Of a stretch of 50,648 nucleotides of DNA, positions 8,287 to 17,696 are shown piece after piece. This DNA is from CAVQBP01 sp964448105 (GTDB taxonomy: Bacteria > Bacteroidota > Ignavibacteria > Ignavibacteriales > Ignavibacteriaceae), in contig CAYUVK010000026.1 in assembly GCA_964448105.1 (NCBI GenBank), forward strand, positions 1 to 50,648, read 5' to 3'. Within the stretch, counting starts at the first letter, position 1. Each line of letters opens with the position of its first letter. The notes below the pieces were generated by a model. It was not told the DNA's origin. It worked only from the letters and a program-made list of their open reading frames with translations, and did not search any database. The translations under genes and the position numbers were made by a program.

Positions 8287-11085
8287 TTAAAGGTAATCCT
8301 TCAAATACTTTCCTGTCCATGATTTTTCATTTAATACAATTTCTTCAGGAGTTCCTTCTGCAACTATTTCCCCGCCTTTTTCTCCTGCTTCAGGTCCCAG
8401 GTCAATAATATGATCTGCACATTTAATTACCTCAAGGTTATGTTCAATAATTACAACGGAATTACCTCTTTGTAAAAGGAGATTAAAACAATCAAGTAAT
8501 TTTGAAATATCATCAAAATGCAGCCCGGTTGTTGGTTCATCAAAAATAAATAAAGTATGCTTCCTTTCTCTTTGTGATGTAAGATGTGAAGCTAACTTTA
8601 TTCTTTGTGCCTCGCCGCCCGAAAGCGTATTGGATGGTTGTCCTAGTTTTATATATCCTAACCCAACATCCGCAAGCACCTGAATATACTTAACAATTTT
8701 ATCGTTTCCATTAAAAAACTCCAGGGCTTCTTCAACCGTCATATCAAGAACATCCACCATGTTCTTGCCGCGATATGTTATTTCCCTAATTTCTTTTTTG
8801 AAACGGGTTCCTTTACAATCTTCACATTCAAGATAAAGATCAGCTAAGAACTGCATTTCGACTTTTATATAACCGTCACCGGAACAGGTTTCACATCGCC
8901 CGCCGGGAACATTAAATGAAAAATATCCCGGTTTATAACCTCTTGCCCTCGCTTGGTGTGTAGATGCAAAAAGTTCCCGGATATGTTCATATGCTTTTAT
9001 ATAACTTATAGGATTAGATCTTGGAGTTTTCCCGATAGGCGATTGATCAACAATTTCAATTTCATCTAAATATTCAGCCCCTTTTATATCATTAAATGAC
9101 CCTATTTTAGAAGGGCCTTTTCCTAAATATTTTGCCAGACCACCATAAAAAATATCATGAACTAAAGTGCTTTTTCCTGAACCGCTCACACCTGTTATAA
9201 CAACAAACTTATTAAGAGGGATTTCAACATTAATATTCTTCAAGTTGTGTTCACTTGCGCCTTTAATTAATATAGATTTTGTTTTTTTTGTATTTCTTTT
9301 TTGGGGAACAGCTATTTTCATTTTACCGGTTAAATATTTCCCGGTGAGAGAGTTCTCATTTTTTATTATATCATCATAAGATCCCATCCCGATTATTTCT
9401 CCGCCTTCAACTCCGGCCTTCGGTCCCATATCAACAAGAATATCTGCTTCTTTCATCATCTGCGGATCATGTTCAACGACTAAAACAGTATTTCCAATGT
9501 CTCTTAAATTTTTTAATAAATTGATAAGTTTAAAATTATCCCTCGGATGAAGCCCAATGCTTGGCTCATCCAGTACATATAATGTTCCTACTAAAGAAGA
9601 ACCTAAAGATGTTGCTAAATTTATTCTTTGTGTTTCTCCACCGGATAAAGTGCTGCTTAACCTATCGAGCGTTAAATATCCGATTCCTACATTATTGAGA
9701 AAAGTCAATCTCTTTATTATTTCTTTAAGTATTCTTTCACCAACTTTCATATCATATTCTGATAGTTGGAGCTCTTCAAAAAATTTAAGGGAGTGTTCAA
9801 TTGGAATTTTAACTACATCGTAAATTGATTTCCCATTGACTTTGACCTGAAGTGCTTCTCTTCTCAACCTGGAACCTTTACATGCCGAACACGTTGAATA
9901 TCCTCTGTACCTGCTTAATAAAATTCTTATGTGCATTTTGTAGGTTTTACTTTCAAGTTTCTCAAAGAACTTATCTATTCCTTTATAATCGCCAAAACCT
10001 TTTCGTACTAAGTCGACCTGTTCGTTTGTTAAATTTTTAAATGGAATATTAATTGGAACTCTATATTGTTTTGCATTTTTAACAAGATCACGTAAATAGT
10101 TACTATACTTAGTAGTTCTCCAGGGAGCAATAGCGCCATCTACAATGGATAAATTAGGATTCGGAACAACTAAATCCATATCTATTCCAATAGTTTTGCT
10201 AAAACCCTGGCAAACAGGGCAAGCACCAAAAGGATTGTTGAATGAAAAAAATCTAGGTTCCGGTTCTTCGTATCTTATTCCGCAGCATTCGTAAAATTTA
10301 TTAAATTCTTTTTCATCGCCGGTATCCGCATTAATTAAGATTAACCTGTTTTCACCTTCTTTAAAGGTAACTTCAATTGAATCCGATAATTTTTCTCTAA
10401 CTTTTCCTCTCTTTACTTTAAATCTCTCTACAACTATCCTAACGTCATCTTTTTTACCCGGCAGCTTATTTTCTTCATTCAGATCGATCATCCGTTTATT
10501 GAAATATATTCTGAAGAAACCCCGTTTTTTTAATAGTTCTATTTCGTCTTTAACAGGTGTTCCTTCATGAACATGCAAAGGGAAAGTTAAATAAAATTTT
10601 GTATCATCAGGTTGTTCTTCTAACCAATCTGAAACGGTTGCTGTTGTTGCTTTCGTTACTTCTTTACCACATTCAAAACATATTGTCTTCCCGACTCTTG
10701 CAAAAAGCAAACGCAAATAATCATATACTTCTGTTGTAGTTCCAACTGTTGATCTTGTATTCCTGGCACCTGTTTTTTGTTCAATTGCTACAGCGGGGCT
10801 GATCCCCTGGATAAAATCTATATCAGGTTTATTCATTCTTTCAAGGAATTGTCTAGCATAAGCCGATAAACTTTCAACATAACGTCTTTGTCCTTCGGCA
10901 TAAATTGTATCAAAAACCAGAGATGATTTACCGCTTCCGCTGACACCTGTAAAAACAACTAACTTATTTCTCGGTATTTCAAAGCTTAAATTCTTTAAAT
11001 TATGCTCTCTTGCACCTTTGACAACAATCTTTTTCTCTTTATAAGAATTATTTTTTATTATTTTCGCAGAGTCTTCCAAATACAT
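8287..11085 (-). CDS. uvrA: Excinuclease ABC subunit A
   Basis: UvrA (932 residues) scans DNA for bulky lesions and loads UvrB in nucleotide excision repair. Two ABC modules are seen. The first has a Walker A at GVSGSGKSSLVFD (near residue 46) and signature LSGGETQRINLA (near 488); the second has GVSGSGKSTLVHD (near 645) and LSGGEAQRIKLA (near 830). Zinc-module cysteines occur as CFECG, CPVCQG, CSACKG and the CETCSGDGY ... CEDCKGTRF pair. Length is normal for the family. It is transcribed alone, with about 250 bases of intergenic DNA upstream carrying an octamer-repeat hairpin. Nothing indicates damage to the gene. Confidence 0.98.
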   Translation of the reverse strand: MYLEDSAKIIKNNSYKEKKIVVKGAREHNLKNLSFEIPRNKLVVFTGVSGSGKSSLVFDTIYAEGQRRYVESLSAYARQFLERMNKPDIDFIQGISPAVAIEQKTGARNTRSTVGTTTEVYDYLRLLFARVGKTICFECGKEVTKATTATVSDWLEEQPDDTKFYLTFPLHVHEGTPVKDEIELLKKRGFFRIYFNKRMIDLNEENKLPGKKDDVRIVVERFKVKRGKVREKLSDSIEVTFKEGENRLILINADTGDEKEFNKFYECCGIRYEEPEPRFFSFNNPFGACPVCQGFSKTIGIDMDLVVPNPNLSIVDGAIAPWRTTKYSNYLRDLVKNAKQYRVPINIPFKNLTNEQVDLVRKGFGDYKGIDKFFEKLESKTYKMHIRILLSRYRGYSTCSACKGSRLRREALQVKVNGKSIYDVVKIPIEHSLKFFEELQLSEYDMKVGERILKEIIKRLTFLNNVGIGYLTLDRLSSTLSGGETQRINLATSLGSSLVGTLYVLDEPSIGLHPRDNFKLINLLKNLRDIGNTVLVVEHDPQMMKEADILVDMGPKAGVEGGEIIGMGSYDDIIKNENSLTGKYLTGKMKIAVPQKRNTKKTKSILIKGASEHNLKNINVEIPLNKFVVITGVSGSGKSTLVHDIFYGGLAKYLGKGPSKIGSFNDIKGAEYLDEIEIVDQSPIGKTPRSNPISYIKAYEHIRELFASTHQARARGYKPGYFSFNVPGGRCETCSGDGYIKVEMQFLADLYLECEDCKGTRFKKEIREITYRGKNMVDVLDMTVEEALEFFNGNDKIVKYIQVLADVGLGYIKLGQPSNTLSGGEAQRIKLASHLTSQRERKHTLFIFDEPTTGLHFDDISKLLDCFNLLLQRGNSVVIIEHNLEVIKCADHIIDLGPEAGEKGGEIVAEGTPEEIVLNEKSWTGKYLKDYL

Positions 11086-11257
11086 ATTTACTAGTAAATT
11101 AATTGAACAATCGCAAATTTAAACTTGTAATTTACGAAATATTACTACTTTAAAGAGTAGAAAATTTGAGTAGCTTATTTAAATTACATTCAATAAATAG
11201 AAAGAAATGATATTCTCAAAAGGATTGAAATCTATATGGATTAATCATTATTGATAT

Positions 11258-11328
11258 ATTGCTTTATTGTTATATCGGTAGGAGAATATTATAAATAACA
11301 ATACAGCAATTTAACAATAAAACAATAA
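11258..11328. repeat. Octamer repeat hairpin between uvrA and mlaD
   Basis: Right side: AACAATAC, AGCAATTT, AACAATAA and AACAATAA, four perfect 8-base units (11297-11328). Left side (11258-11273) is an inverted copy; the arms pair over 16 bases with one mismatch around a 21-base loop. The left arm shares a 20-base block with the array upstream of citF. It lies just past the end of mlaD. No T-run follows on the minus strand, so it is not a textbook terminator. Otherwise the 250-base gap (11086-11335) shows nothing. Confidence 0.6.
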
Positions 11329-11335
11329 ATCTAAC

Positions 11336-12364
11336 TTATTTCTTTGATTGCAGACTTTTTAGTGTTTCAATTTTTTGATCTATTAATTTTATTTTGGCAT
11401 CGAGTTCTTCCATCTTTGAATCAATTTCATCCTGGTATTCAGCTTTATCCCAATAGCCTCTTTCTTCAAAATAACTTTTGAAAAGCCAATTATGTTTCAA
11501 AGCTTCCATGTTTTCTGCCAATCTTGAAGCGGCAATTTTTGCTTCAGCAGTCATTTTTTCGATATTACCAACAGTTTTAGAAAAAACGGTATCGTATCGA
11601 GTTTTATCAACAAGCATAGCCCCCATAACTCCCTTACCCTTTTTAACACCTGTAATAATTGTATCAAGATCGACTACTACGTTATCCACATTTCCAATTA
11701 CAGATTTAATGCCGTTACCTAATTCTTTAAAAACAGTTGTTAATTGATTAACCTGTGTTGTAATGGATCTTAAACTTGTATCGGCACTTTCTGTTAGTTT
11801 TGCAGCATTATTATAAAGCTCGTTATCAACTAAAAGCTTACCGATTGAACCTTCGCCCCTGTTTACCCTTGAAACAATTTCGGCTAAATCTTTAGTCATA
11901 TTTTTAGTATACCGCATTACTCCTTGCGTTTCTTCAATAATAGCAGAAATGCTCATCGGCTCTTTAGATTTAATCGTTCCTCCATCTTTTACCTCCTCAG
12001 CAGAGGCACTGCCCACTGTTAAAACAACTACCTTGTTTCCAACCAGCCCTTCAGTTTCTATTGATGCTTTTGTGTCTGTACGAATAAAATTATGAATATC
12101 GTCTTTCAAATTCATGGTAACTTCAACACGCCCTGTTGTATCATTCACAATTTCAACATTACTGACAGCTCCAACATCGATACCGCTTAATCTAACTGTT
12201 GCCCCGTTTCTTAATCCTTGTATATCTTTAAAATATGCTTTTACGGAAAATGTTGAACTGAATAGGGCTTGCTTTCTTCCGATTAAAAAAATTCCGATAA
12301 CCAGAATAGCTATTCCCACAAAAATAAAAAGTCCGACTTTAGCAGTTGAAATTTTTTTAGCCAT
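11336..12364 (-). CDS. mlaD: MlaD-like MCE-domain protein
   Basis: This 342-residue protein carries one N-terminal transmembrane helix (about 11-28) and one MCE domain (about 38-115: GLRNGATVRLSGIDVGAV, IETEGLVGNKVVVL). A long, largely helical tail (about 140-342) ends in a coiled coil. MCE proteins form periplasmic rings that bind lipid and link the inner-membrane ABC unit to the outer membrane. It is the last gene of an mlaE-mlaF-mlaD operon, starting two bases after mlaF. The long helical tail is as expected for single-MCE proteins of this phylum and may form a needle across the periplasm. No MlaC-type shuttle is adjacent. Confidence 0.92.
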   Translation of the reverse strand: MAKKISTAKVGLFIFVGIAILVIGIFLIGRKQALFSSTFSVKAYFKDIQGLRNGATVRLSGIDVGAVSNVEIVNDTTGRVEVTMNLKDDIHNFIRTDTKASIETEGLVGNKVVVLTVGSASAEEVKDGGTIKSKEPMSISAIIEETQGVMRYTKNMTKDLAEIVSRVNRGEGSIGKLLVDNELYNNAAKLTESADTSLRSITTQVNQLTTVFKELGNGIKSVIGNVDNVVVDLDTIITGVKKGKGVMGAMLVDKTRYDTVFSKTVGNIEKMTAEAKIAASRLAENMEALKHNWLFKSYFEERGYWDKAEYQDEIDSKMEELDAKIKLIDQKIETLKSLQSKK

Positions 12365-12366
12365 TC

Positions 12367-13143
12367 TTACTCCTTACTTGCCTGTTTTCCAGGCATGTTA
12401 GATTCTAAAACTTCATTGCCGAAAAATTCTCTTAAGAATTCATCATTTGATGAAACCAATTGTTTAATATTTCCTTCAAAAAATATTTTGGCATCCTTTA
12501 AAACTATTGCCCTGTCAGCAACAATCTGTGCACAAGCAAGATCATGCGTTACAACTATAGATGTTACGTCCAAATTTTCTTCAAGTTCAATGATAAGATG
12601 ACTTATCTCCTTAGATGTAATCGGATCAAGTCCTGTAGTAGGTTCATCATATAAAATTAATTTTGGTTCGGTAATTATAGTTCTCGCCAACCCGATTCTT
12701 TTTTTCATCCCGCCGGAAAGCTCTGCAGGCATTTTATCTATAGCTTCTTCCAAAGAAACGTTCTGGAGAACGTTATGAATTTTTTCATCTATTTCTTTTG
12801 GAGAGAAATTAAAGTTTCTTATTAACGGAAACTCAAGATTTTCCCTCACACTCATTGAATCATATAACGCTGCACCTTGGAACAAAAATCCAATTTGCTT
12901 CCTTAGTTGATTTAATTCCTTTGTTGAATAATTAAGAACATTCTTCCCTTCAATTATTATTTCGCCTGAATCAGGTACTAATAATCCGACAATACATTTT
13001 AATAAAACGCTTTTTCCGCTCCCGCTCTTTCCGAATATTACTGTATTTTCTCCTTCCGGAATATTTAAGGAAATATTATCCAGAACTAAATTATCTCCGA
13101 ATGATTTCGAGAGATTATTAATTTTAATTAAGTGGTCGGCCAT
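12367..13143 (-). CDS. mlaF: MlaF-like ABC transporter ATPase
   Basis: This ATPase powers the MCE lipid transporter. Walker A is GKSGSGKSVLLK, the signature is LSGGMKKRIGLAR, and Walker B is LILYDEPTTGLDP; the Q-loop lies in FLFQGAALYDS. The GGMKKR form of the signature is typical of MlaF/Ttg2A. The ATG at 13141-13143 is taken as the start; an in-frame TTG two codons upstream would add two residues. The gene overlaps the end of mlaE by 16 bases and ends two bases before mlaD. A second, unlinked MlaF paralogue lies at 44.6 kb. Confidence 0.94.
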   Translation of the reverse strand: MADHLIKINNLSKSFGDNLVLDNISLNIPEGENTVIFGKSGSGKSVLLKCIVGLLVPDSGEIIIEGKNVLNYSTKELNQLRKQIGFLFQGAALYDSMSVRENLEFPLIRNFNFSPKEIDEKIHNVLQNVSLEEAIDKMPAELSGGMKKRIGLARTIITEPKLILYDEPTTGLDPITSKEISHLIIELEENLDVTSIVVTHDLACAQIVADRAIVLKDAKIFFEGNIKQLVSSNDEFLREFFGNEVLESNMPGKQASKE

Positions 13144-13937
13144 AACCAAATCGATAATTTAACAATAACCATGTCACAAAGCAGAATTAATAAAGATGAA
13201 ACAACTACTGAAGTTGTTGATGCCTGGCCAACTCCAACAGTTCCATTTTCTGCATTATAACCTTTATATGATCCAACAGCACCTACAATAAATCCAAAAA
13301 TAAATGTTTTTAAAAACGGCGGTATGAAATCTCCAAACACAATAGATTTAAAAGCCGAATCAACATAAAGCTGAAAATTTATTCCGGTTGAAAGAGCAAT
13401 AGCAAAAAATCCGCCAATAATTGCTAAAAAATCGACATACATTGTAATAATAGGCATTATAAAAGTACATGCTAAAATTCTTGTAACAACTAAATATTTG
13501 TACGGATGAATTGCAGAAACTTCCATTGCGTCAATTTGTTCCGTAACCCTCATAGAACCCAATTCCGCACCAATACCGGAACTAACTCTCCCGGCAAATA
13601 TTAAAGCAGTAATAACCGGTCCTAATTCTCTAATAACAGATAAAGCAACCATGCTTGGTAAAAAATATTCGGCACCGAAACGCTGCATTACAGGCTGACT
13701 TTGCATAGCTAAAACCAATCCAATTATAAAACCTGTAACAGTAACAATTGGCAAGGTTTTAATTCCCAGCTCAACCATATGCTTTTTTATTTCATTAAAT
13801 TCGAAAGGAGGTGTGAAAACATTTTTAAAGAATTGGAGAGAAAAGGTTGTTAAGCCGGCAACTGTTTTAAAAAATTCCGTTAATTTAGGACTATTTAATA
13901 ACAGTTCTTTTTCAACTTTTGTATCTTGTTCCACCAA
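13128..13937 (-). CDS. mlaE: MlaE-like permease
   Basis: This 269-residue protein is the permease of an MCE-type lipid transporter (MlaE/Ttg2B family). It has an amphipathic N-terminal segment and five or so membrane helices. The conserved stretch ELGPVITALIFAGRVSSG, followed by GAELGSMRVTEQIDAMEV, is the hallmark region that contacts the ATPase. The start is uncertain: the longest frame begins with TTG (13935-13937) and the next codon is GTG; neither has a clear ribosome-binding site. It is the first gene of the operon with mlaF and mlaD. It likely moves phospholipid between the inner and outer membranes; direction is not predictable. Confidence 0.93.
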   Translation of the reverse strand: MVEQDTKVEKELLLNSPKLTEFFKTVAGLTTFSLQFFKNVFTPPFEFNEIKKHMVELGIKTLPIVTVTGFIIGLVLAMQSQPVMQRFGAEYFLPSMVALSVIRELGPVITALIFAGRVSSGIGAELGSMRVTEQIDAMEVSAIHPYKYLVVTRILACTFIMPIITMYVDFLAIIGGFFAIALSTGINFQLYVDSAFKSIVFGDFIPPFLKTFIFGFIVGAVGSYKGYNAENGTVGVGQASTTSVVVSSLLILLCDMVIVKLSIWLWPTT

Positions 13938-14151
13938 AATAATTAGCGATATTTATTTCTTTTTATAATCGAAAATAATAAAAATTATAGCTCAAAAAAA
14001 GAAATAGAAACTAATACGTGTTCTTAATTCTTTAATATTTAATCTTTTCTAATTCAAAAAAATCTTCTATTTAAATAAAAAAAATTACTATTTTCTGATA
14101 AGCAAATTCTAATTTCAATAAATTTTAATCTTCTAAACAAAAGGAAGAACA

Positions 14152-15255
14152 ATGAAAAAATATATCCGCCGTGATTTTTTGAAAACCGCTTCCATTGCCG
14201 CGGTTGGTGCAGGTGCTCTTTCACTAACTGGATGTGAAACAAAAACAGATAATTCTCCAGCTAAAAATAATGGCAAAACTTATGAATGGAAAATGGTAAC
14301 GACATGGCCTCCCCATTTTCCAATTTTAGGTGAATATGCCGATGCACTTGGGAAATGGGTAGGTGAAATGTCGGATGGCAGGTTAAAGATCCAGGTATAC
14401 GGCGGGGGAGAATTAGTGCCAGCCTTAGAGGTTTTTGATGCGGTGTCTCAAGGTGTCGCGGAGATGGGTCATGGTGCTGCTTACTATTGGGCTGGTAAAT
14501 TACCGTCGGCACAATTTTTCGGTTGTGTTCCATTCGGAATGAATGCGCAGCAGGTTAATGCATGGCTTTTTTTTGGCGGAGGTTTAGATCTTTGGAGAGA
14601 ACTTTATTCCGACCATGATTTAATGCCTTTTCCCTGCGGTAATACCGGCGGACAAATGGGAGGCTGGTTTAATAAAGAGATAAATTCAATTAAAGATTTT
14701 GTTGGTTTAAAAATGCGAATTCCAGGTTTGGGGGGAAAAGTTATTACTAAAACAGGAGCTACTTCTATTTTAGCTCCAGGTGGAGAGCTTTATACAGACC
14801 TCGACAGAGGTGTAATTGATGCGCTTGAATGGGTCGGACCTTATCATGACAGCTTGATGGGATTCGATAAAATTGCTAAATATTATTATTATCCGGGCTG
14901 GCAGGAACCTGGATCCGTTTTAGAATTAATTGTAAATAAAAATGCATATAATCAACTTCCTGATGATTTAAAAAATATTATAGAAGTAGCTGCTGCAAAA
15001 GTAAATGTATTAATGTTGTCTGCTTTTGAAGAAAAGAACACAGAATACTATCTTAAAATGAAAAAAGAAAGTAAGATTCAATTTCGGCAATTTTCAGATG
15101 AAATTTTGGAGGCATTGAGAAAATATACTGGTGAAGTTATTGATGAAATTATTTCAACTAATGCTATGGCAAAAAAGGTTTATGATTCCTACAGCAGCTT
15201 TAAGAAAAATATTTATGAATGGGATTCAATTGCCGAAAGGAATTACAAAGCGTAA
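14152..15255 (+). CDS. TRAP transporter substrate-binding lipoprotein, TakP-like (DctP family)
   Basis: This 367-residue DctP-family protein captures a carboxylate in the periplasm for a TRAP transporter. A twin-arginine signal (RRDFLKTA, residues 6-13) is followed by a lipobox ending at Cys28 (LTGC), so it is probably exported folded and lipid-anchored. The mature part closely follows the TakP group of 2-oxoacid binders: WKMVTTWPPHFP, GGGELVPALEVFDAVSQG, GLKMRIPGLGGKV, DALEWVGPYHD and KYYYYPGWQEPG. The ligand arginine is likely within KMRIPG. It converges on the DctM/DctQ genes, an unusual orientation since these normally form one operon. A pyruvate or other 2-oxoacid ligand is an inference. 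Confidence 0.92.
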   Translation: MKKYIRRDFLKTASIAAVGAGALSLTGCETKTDNSPAKNNGKTYEWKMVTTWPPHFPILGEYADALGKWVGEMSDGRLKIQVYGGGELVPALEVFDAVSQGVAEMGHGAAYYWAGKLPSAQFFGCVPFGMNAQQVNAWLFFGGGLDLWRELYSDHDLMPFPCGNTGGQMGGWFNKEINSIKDFVGLKMRIPGLGGKVITKTGATSILAPGGELYTDLDRGVIDALEWVGPYHDSLMGFDKIAKYYYYPGWQEPGSVLELIVNKNAYNQLPDDLKNIIEVAAAKVNVLMLSAFEEKNTEYYLKMKKESKIQFRQFSDEILEALRKYTGEVIDEIISTNAMAKKVYDSYSSFKKNIYEWDSIAERNYKA

Positions 15256-15328
15256 AAAGCTAATTGAAATGTTTTTTATCTTTAAAAAATTTTTTCGATA
15301 AATAAAAATAATTACCCAGATCTTTTTT

Positions 15329-16648
15329 TTAAACCCCAAGAGATTTCGGCAGCCACAGTGCGATATCCGGCCAAAAAATTACTGCAAGCAGTGCAATTAA
15401 TTGCAGTATAACATAAGGAACAATACCCCTGTATAGATGAGATGTTGTAACTCCACTAGGAGCAACTCCTTTCAAATAAAAAATTGAGAAGCCAAATGGA
15501 GGTGTTAAAAACGATGTCTGCAGATTCATTGCAATTAAAATTCCAATCCATAAAAGATTTATATTCATATGTATAAAAATAGGCGCAACGATGGGTACAA
15601 TTATGAAAGTGATTTCTATAAAATCTATAAAGAATCCGCAAATGAAAATTACAACCATAACAATTGCTAAAAAATGATGAGGTTCGAGGTTTGAAGAAAG
15701 AATTAAATTTGAAAGATAGGTATCACCGTGCAAACCTCTAAAAACCAGACCGAATGCCGCCGCCCCAACTAGAATAAAGAAAACCATGCTAGTTAAGGTT
15801 GTAGTTCTAATCATTACTTCTTTTAAGGTGTTAATTGAGAACTTTTTTCTTACCAAAGCTAAAACAGTTGCACCTAAAGCACCAACAGCAGCTGCTTCCG
15901 TAGGAGATGCAATTCCCGCAAATATTGAACCTAAAACTGCCAACACAAGAGTGAATGGGAGCAGGAAAGCATTTATAATCTTCTTTATTCTTTTGATACC
16001 TTTGAAATTCCTCAGTTCCTCTTCAGGCATTGCGGGGAGAGATTTAGGTCTTATAATTGTTAAAATAACAAGCCAAACAAAGTATAGAAAAACAAGTAAT
16101 AATCCAGGAATAACAGCGCCGACAAAAAGTGCTCCTACTGAAATATTGAGAACGCTTCCCAATAAAACCAAAACAATACTTGGTGGAATTATTTGTCCTA
16201 AAGTTCCGGAAGCCATAATGATCCCGGAAGACGCTCTTGGATGATAACCTCTTTTAAGCATTACCGGCAAACTTAAAACTCCCATTGTAACAACCGTAGC
16301 ACCAACTATACCGGTTGAAGCACCCATCATTGCGCCGACAATTAGAACCGAGAAAGCTAAACCTCCTCTCAACTTTCCGAAAAGCAATGCCATAGTTTCC
16401 AGTAATTCTTCGGCAAGCCCCGATTTTTCAAGCATCACCCCCATAAAAATAAATAATGGAACCGCGATGAGAACATAATTGCTCATTATTCCCCAGATTC
16501 TTAGAGGAAGAAGATTAAAAAATTTTAAACCGAAAGTTAAAAGGCCAAAAATTAATGAAACACCGCCAAGAGTAAATGAAACAGGAAATCCTAATAAAAG
16601 GAAGATTAATACTGTTAGAAAAAATATTATTGGTAAAAGTTCTGTCAA
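15329..16648 (-). CDS. dctM: TRAP transporter large permease
   Basis: This 439-residue protein is the large membrane subunit (DctM) of a TRAP transporter, the sodium-driven translocation channel. It has a dozen or so hydrophobic segments. Family-typical stretches are the early PVSFTLGGVSLIFG, the GAMMGASTGIVGATVVTMG region near 105, the ASGTLGQIIPPSIVLVLLG region near 145, FAGIASPTEAAAVGALGA near 245 and NLQTSFLTPPFGFSIFYLKG near 385. It overlaps the small subunit gene by four bases (ATGA), so the two are translationally coupled. The binding protein is encoded convergently 73 bases away; between the two stop codons there is only an A6T6 tract. Confidence 0.96.
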   Translation of the reverse strand: MTELLPIIFFLTVLIFLLLGFPVSFTLGGVSLIFGLLTFGLKFFNLLPLRIWGIMSNYVLIAVPLFIFMGVMLEKSGLAEELLETMALLFGKLRGGLAFSVLIVGAMMGASTGIVGATVVTMGVLSLPVMLKRGYHPRASSGIIMASGTLGQIIPPSIVLVLLGSVLNISVGALFVGAVIPGLLLVFLYFVWLVILTIIRPKSLPAMPEEELRNFKGIKRIKKIINAFLLPFTLVLAVLGSIFAGIASPTEAAAVGALGATVLALVRKKFSINTLKEVMIRTTTLTSMVFFILVGAAAFGLVFRGLHGDTYLSNLILSSNLEPHHFLAIVMVVIFICGFFIDFIEITFIIVPIVAPIFIHMNINLLWIGILIAMNLQTSFLTPPFGFSIFYLKGVAPSGVTTSHLYRGIVPYVILQLIALLAVIFWPDIALWLPKSLGV

Positions 16649-17172
16649 TTATTCTCTTTTAGTTCGCTTTGATTTTTAATTTCTATATAAGATTTAAATG
16701 CCATTGAAATCCCTTGAAGTAATAAAAAAATAAACGAGATAGGAATGAAAGCCTTAAGAATGTAACGGGCCGGAAGACCTCCTGCATCCGGAGATGTTTC
16801 CCTAAAGAGAAAAGAATTAATTACAAAATCTTTTGATGTATAAATTGCTAAAACACAAAAGGGGATTAGAAAAAATATTGCCCCTAAAAAATTTACCCAT
16901 GCTTTTTTCCTTTCGGAAAACCGTGAATAAAAAACATCAACCCTTACATGATCATCTTTAATTAACGTATAAGCCGCGGCCATCAAAAATATTACTGCAA
17001 ATAAATGCCATTCAAGTTCCTGCAATGCAATACTGCTCTCGTTCAAAATGTATCTTGTAAATACATCATAACAGGTAACAAGCACTAATGCAAATGTCAG
17101 CCATGAAGTTATAATACCTAATTTTGTATTAAGCTTGTCGATAAATTTTATGTATCCACTAATAAATTTCAT
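16645..17172 (-). CDS. dctQ: TRAP transporter small permease
   Basis: This 175-residue protein is the small membrane subunit (DctQ) of the TRAP transporter. Four membrane helices are evident, with the conserved ELEWHLFAVIFLMAAAYTL stretch near residue 48, then HVRVDVFYSRFSERKKAWV near 73. It contacts DctM, whose gene overlaps its end by four bases. It follows yraN by only three bases, so the transporter and yraN are probably on one transcript. That combination looks accidental and not functional. The start ATG gives a normal family length. Confidence 0.93.
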   Translation of the reverse strand: MKFISGYIKFIDKLNTKLGIITSWLTFALVLVTCYDVFTRYILNESSIALQELEWHLFAVIFLMAAAYTLIKDDHVRVDVFYSRFSERKKAWVNFLGAIFFLIPFCVLAIYTSKDFVINSFLFRETSPDAGGLPARYILKAFIPISFIFLLLQGISMAFKSYIEIKNQSELKENN

Positions 17173-17175
17173 GAT

Positions 17176-17544
17176 TTACATAAATGCATTTTCATAATGG
17201 TTAATAATAGGTTTTATTTGCGATCTAAACAAAATTGCAACAACATCAAACCTGCAGTCAGTTTCACTCATTTCATTTTCATAAAGGTAAGCTTCAGCTA
17301 TCTTTTTTACTTGTCTGATTTTATTTTTAGTAATAGCATATTCAGGTTCGCCGTATTCTAAATTTTTTCTTGACTTAACCTCGACAAAAACTAGATATTT
17401 TTTCCCAGGATCCATTGCAATTATATCAATTTCACCTTTTCCGTACCTGTAATTTCTTTCAATTATTTCATATCCTTTAGAAATGAGAAGTTCTACGGCT
17501 ATGTCCTCACCTTCATCGCCAAATTTTTTTGTTGCTTTAGACAT
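17176..17544 (-). CDS. yraN: YraN/UPF0102 family nuclease-like protein
   Basis: This 122-residue protein belongs to the widespread YraN (UPF0102) family, which has the restriction-endonuclease-like fold. The family core is visible: GDEGEDIAVELLISKGYEI, then NYRYGKGEIDIIA and VFVEVKSRKN. The Glu, Asp and ExK residues match the PD-(D/E)xK arrangement. No confirmed biological role is known for most members; links to DNA uptake or repair have been suggested because the gene often sits near rnhB, as it does here (about 150 bases away). It ends three bases before dctQ. The intervening 17545-17696 region shows nothing recognisable. Confidence 0.92.
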   Translation of the reverse strand: MSKATKKFGDEGEDIAVELLISKGYEIIERNYRYGKGEIDIIAMDPGKKYLVFVEVKSRKNLEYGEPEYAITKNKIRQVKKIAEAYLYENEMSETDCRFDVVAILFRSQIKPIINHYENAFM

Positions 17545-17696
17545 AATCCATCCTATAGAGACATTCCGATGTAGCGTCTTTTGTAAAAATATTTTTATTT
17601 ACGAATTACGATAATTCAACAATCATCTAAAGAGGCTCCCGTCAGGTCGTTTCTAATAAGTTGAATAAATATATAATTAAATAAGATATCAAAATA

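Noticed and set aside
8287..11085. Several plus-strand open frames of 60-90 codons over uvrA
   Set aside because: They lie opposite a strongly conserved gene and lack recognisable domains or start signals.
15284..15295. A6T6 tract between the convergent TRAP genes as a terminator
   Set aside because: It lacks GC pairs, so the hairpin would be too weak; it is ordinary AT-rich spacer.
15678..15700. GGTTCGA-like T-loop suggesting a tRNA
   Set aside because: It lies inside dctM in frame, with no cloverleaf around it.
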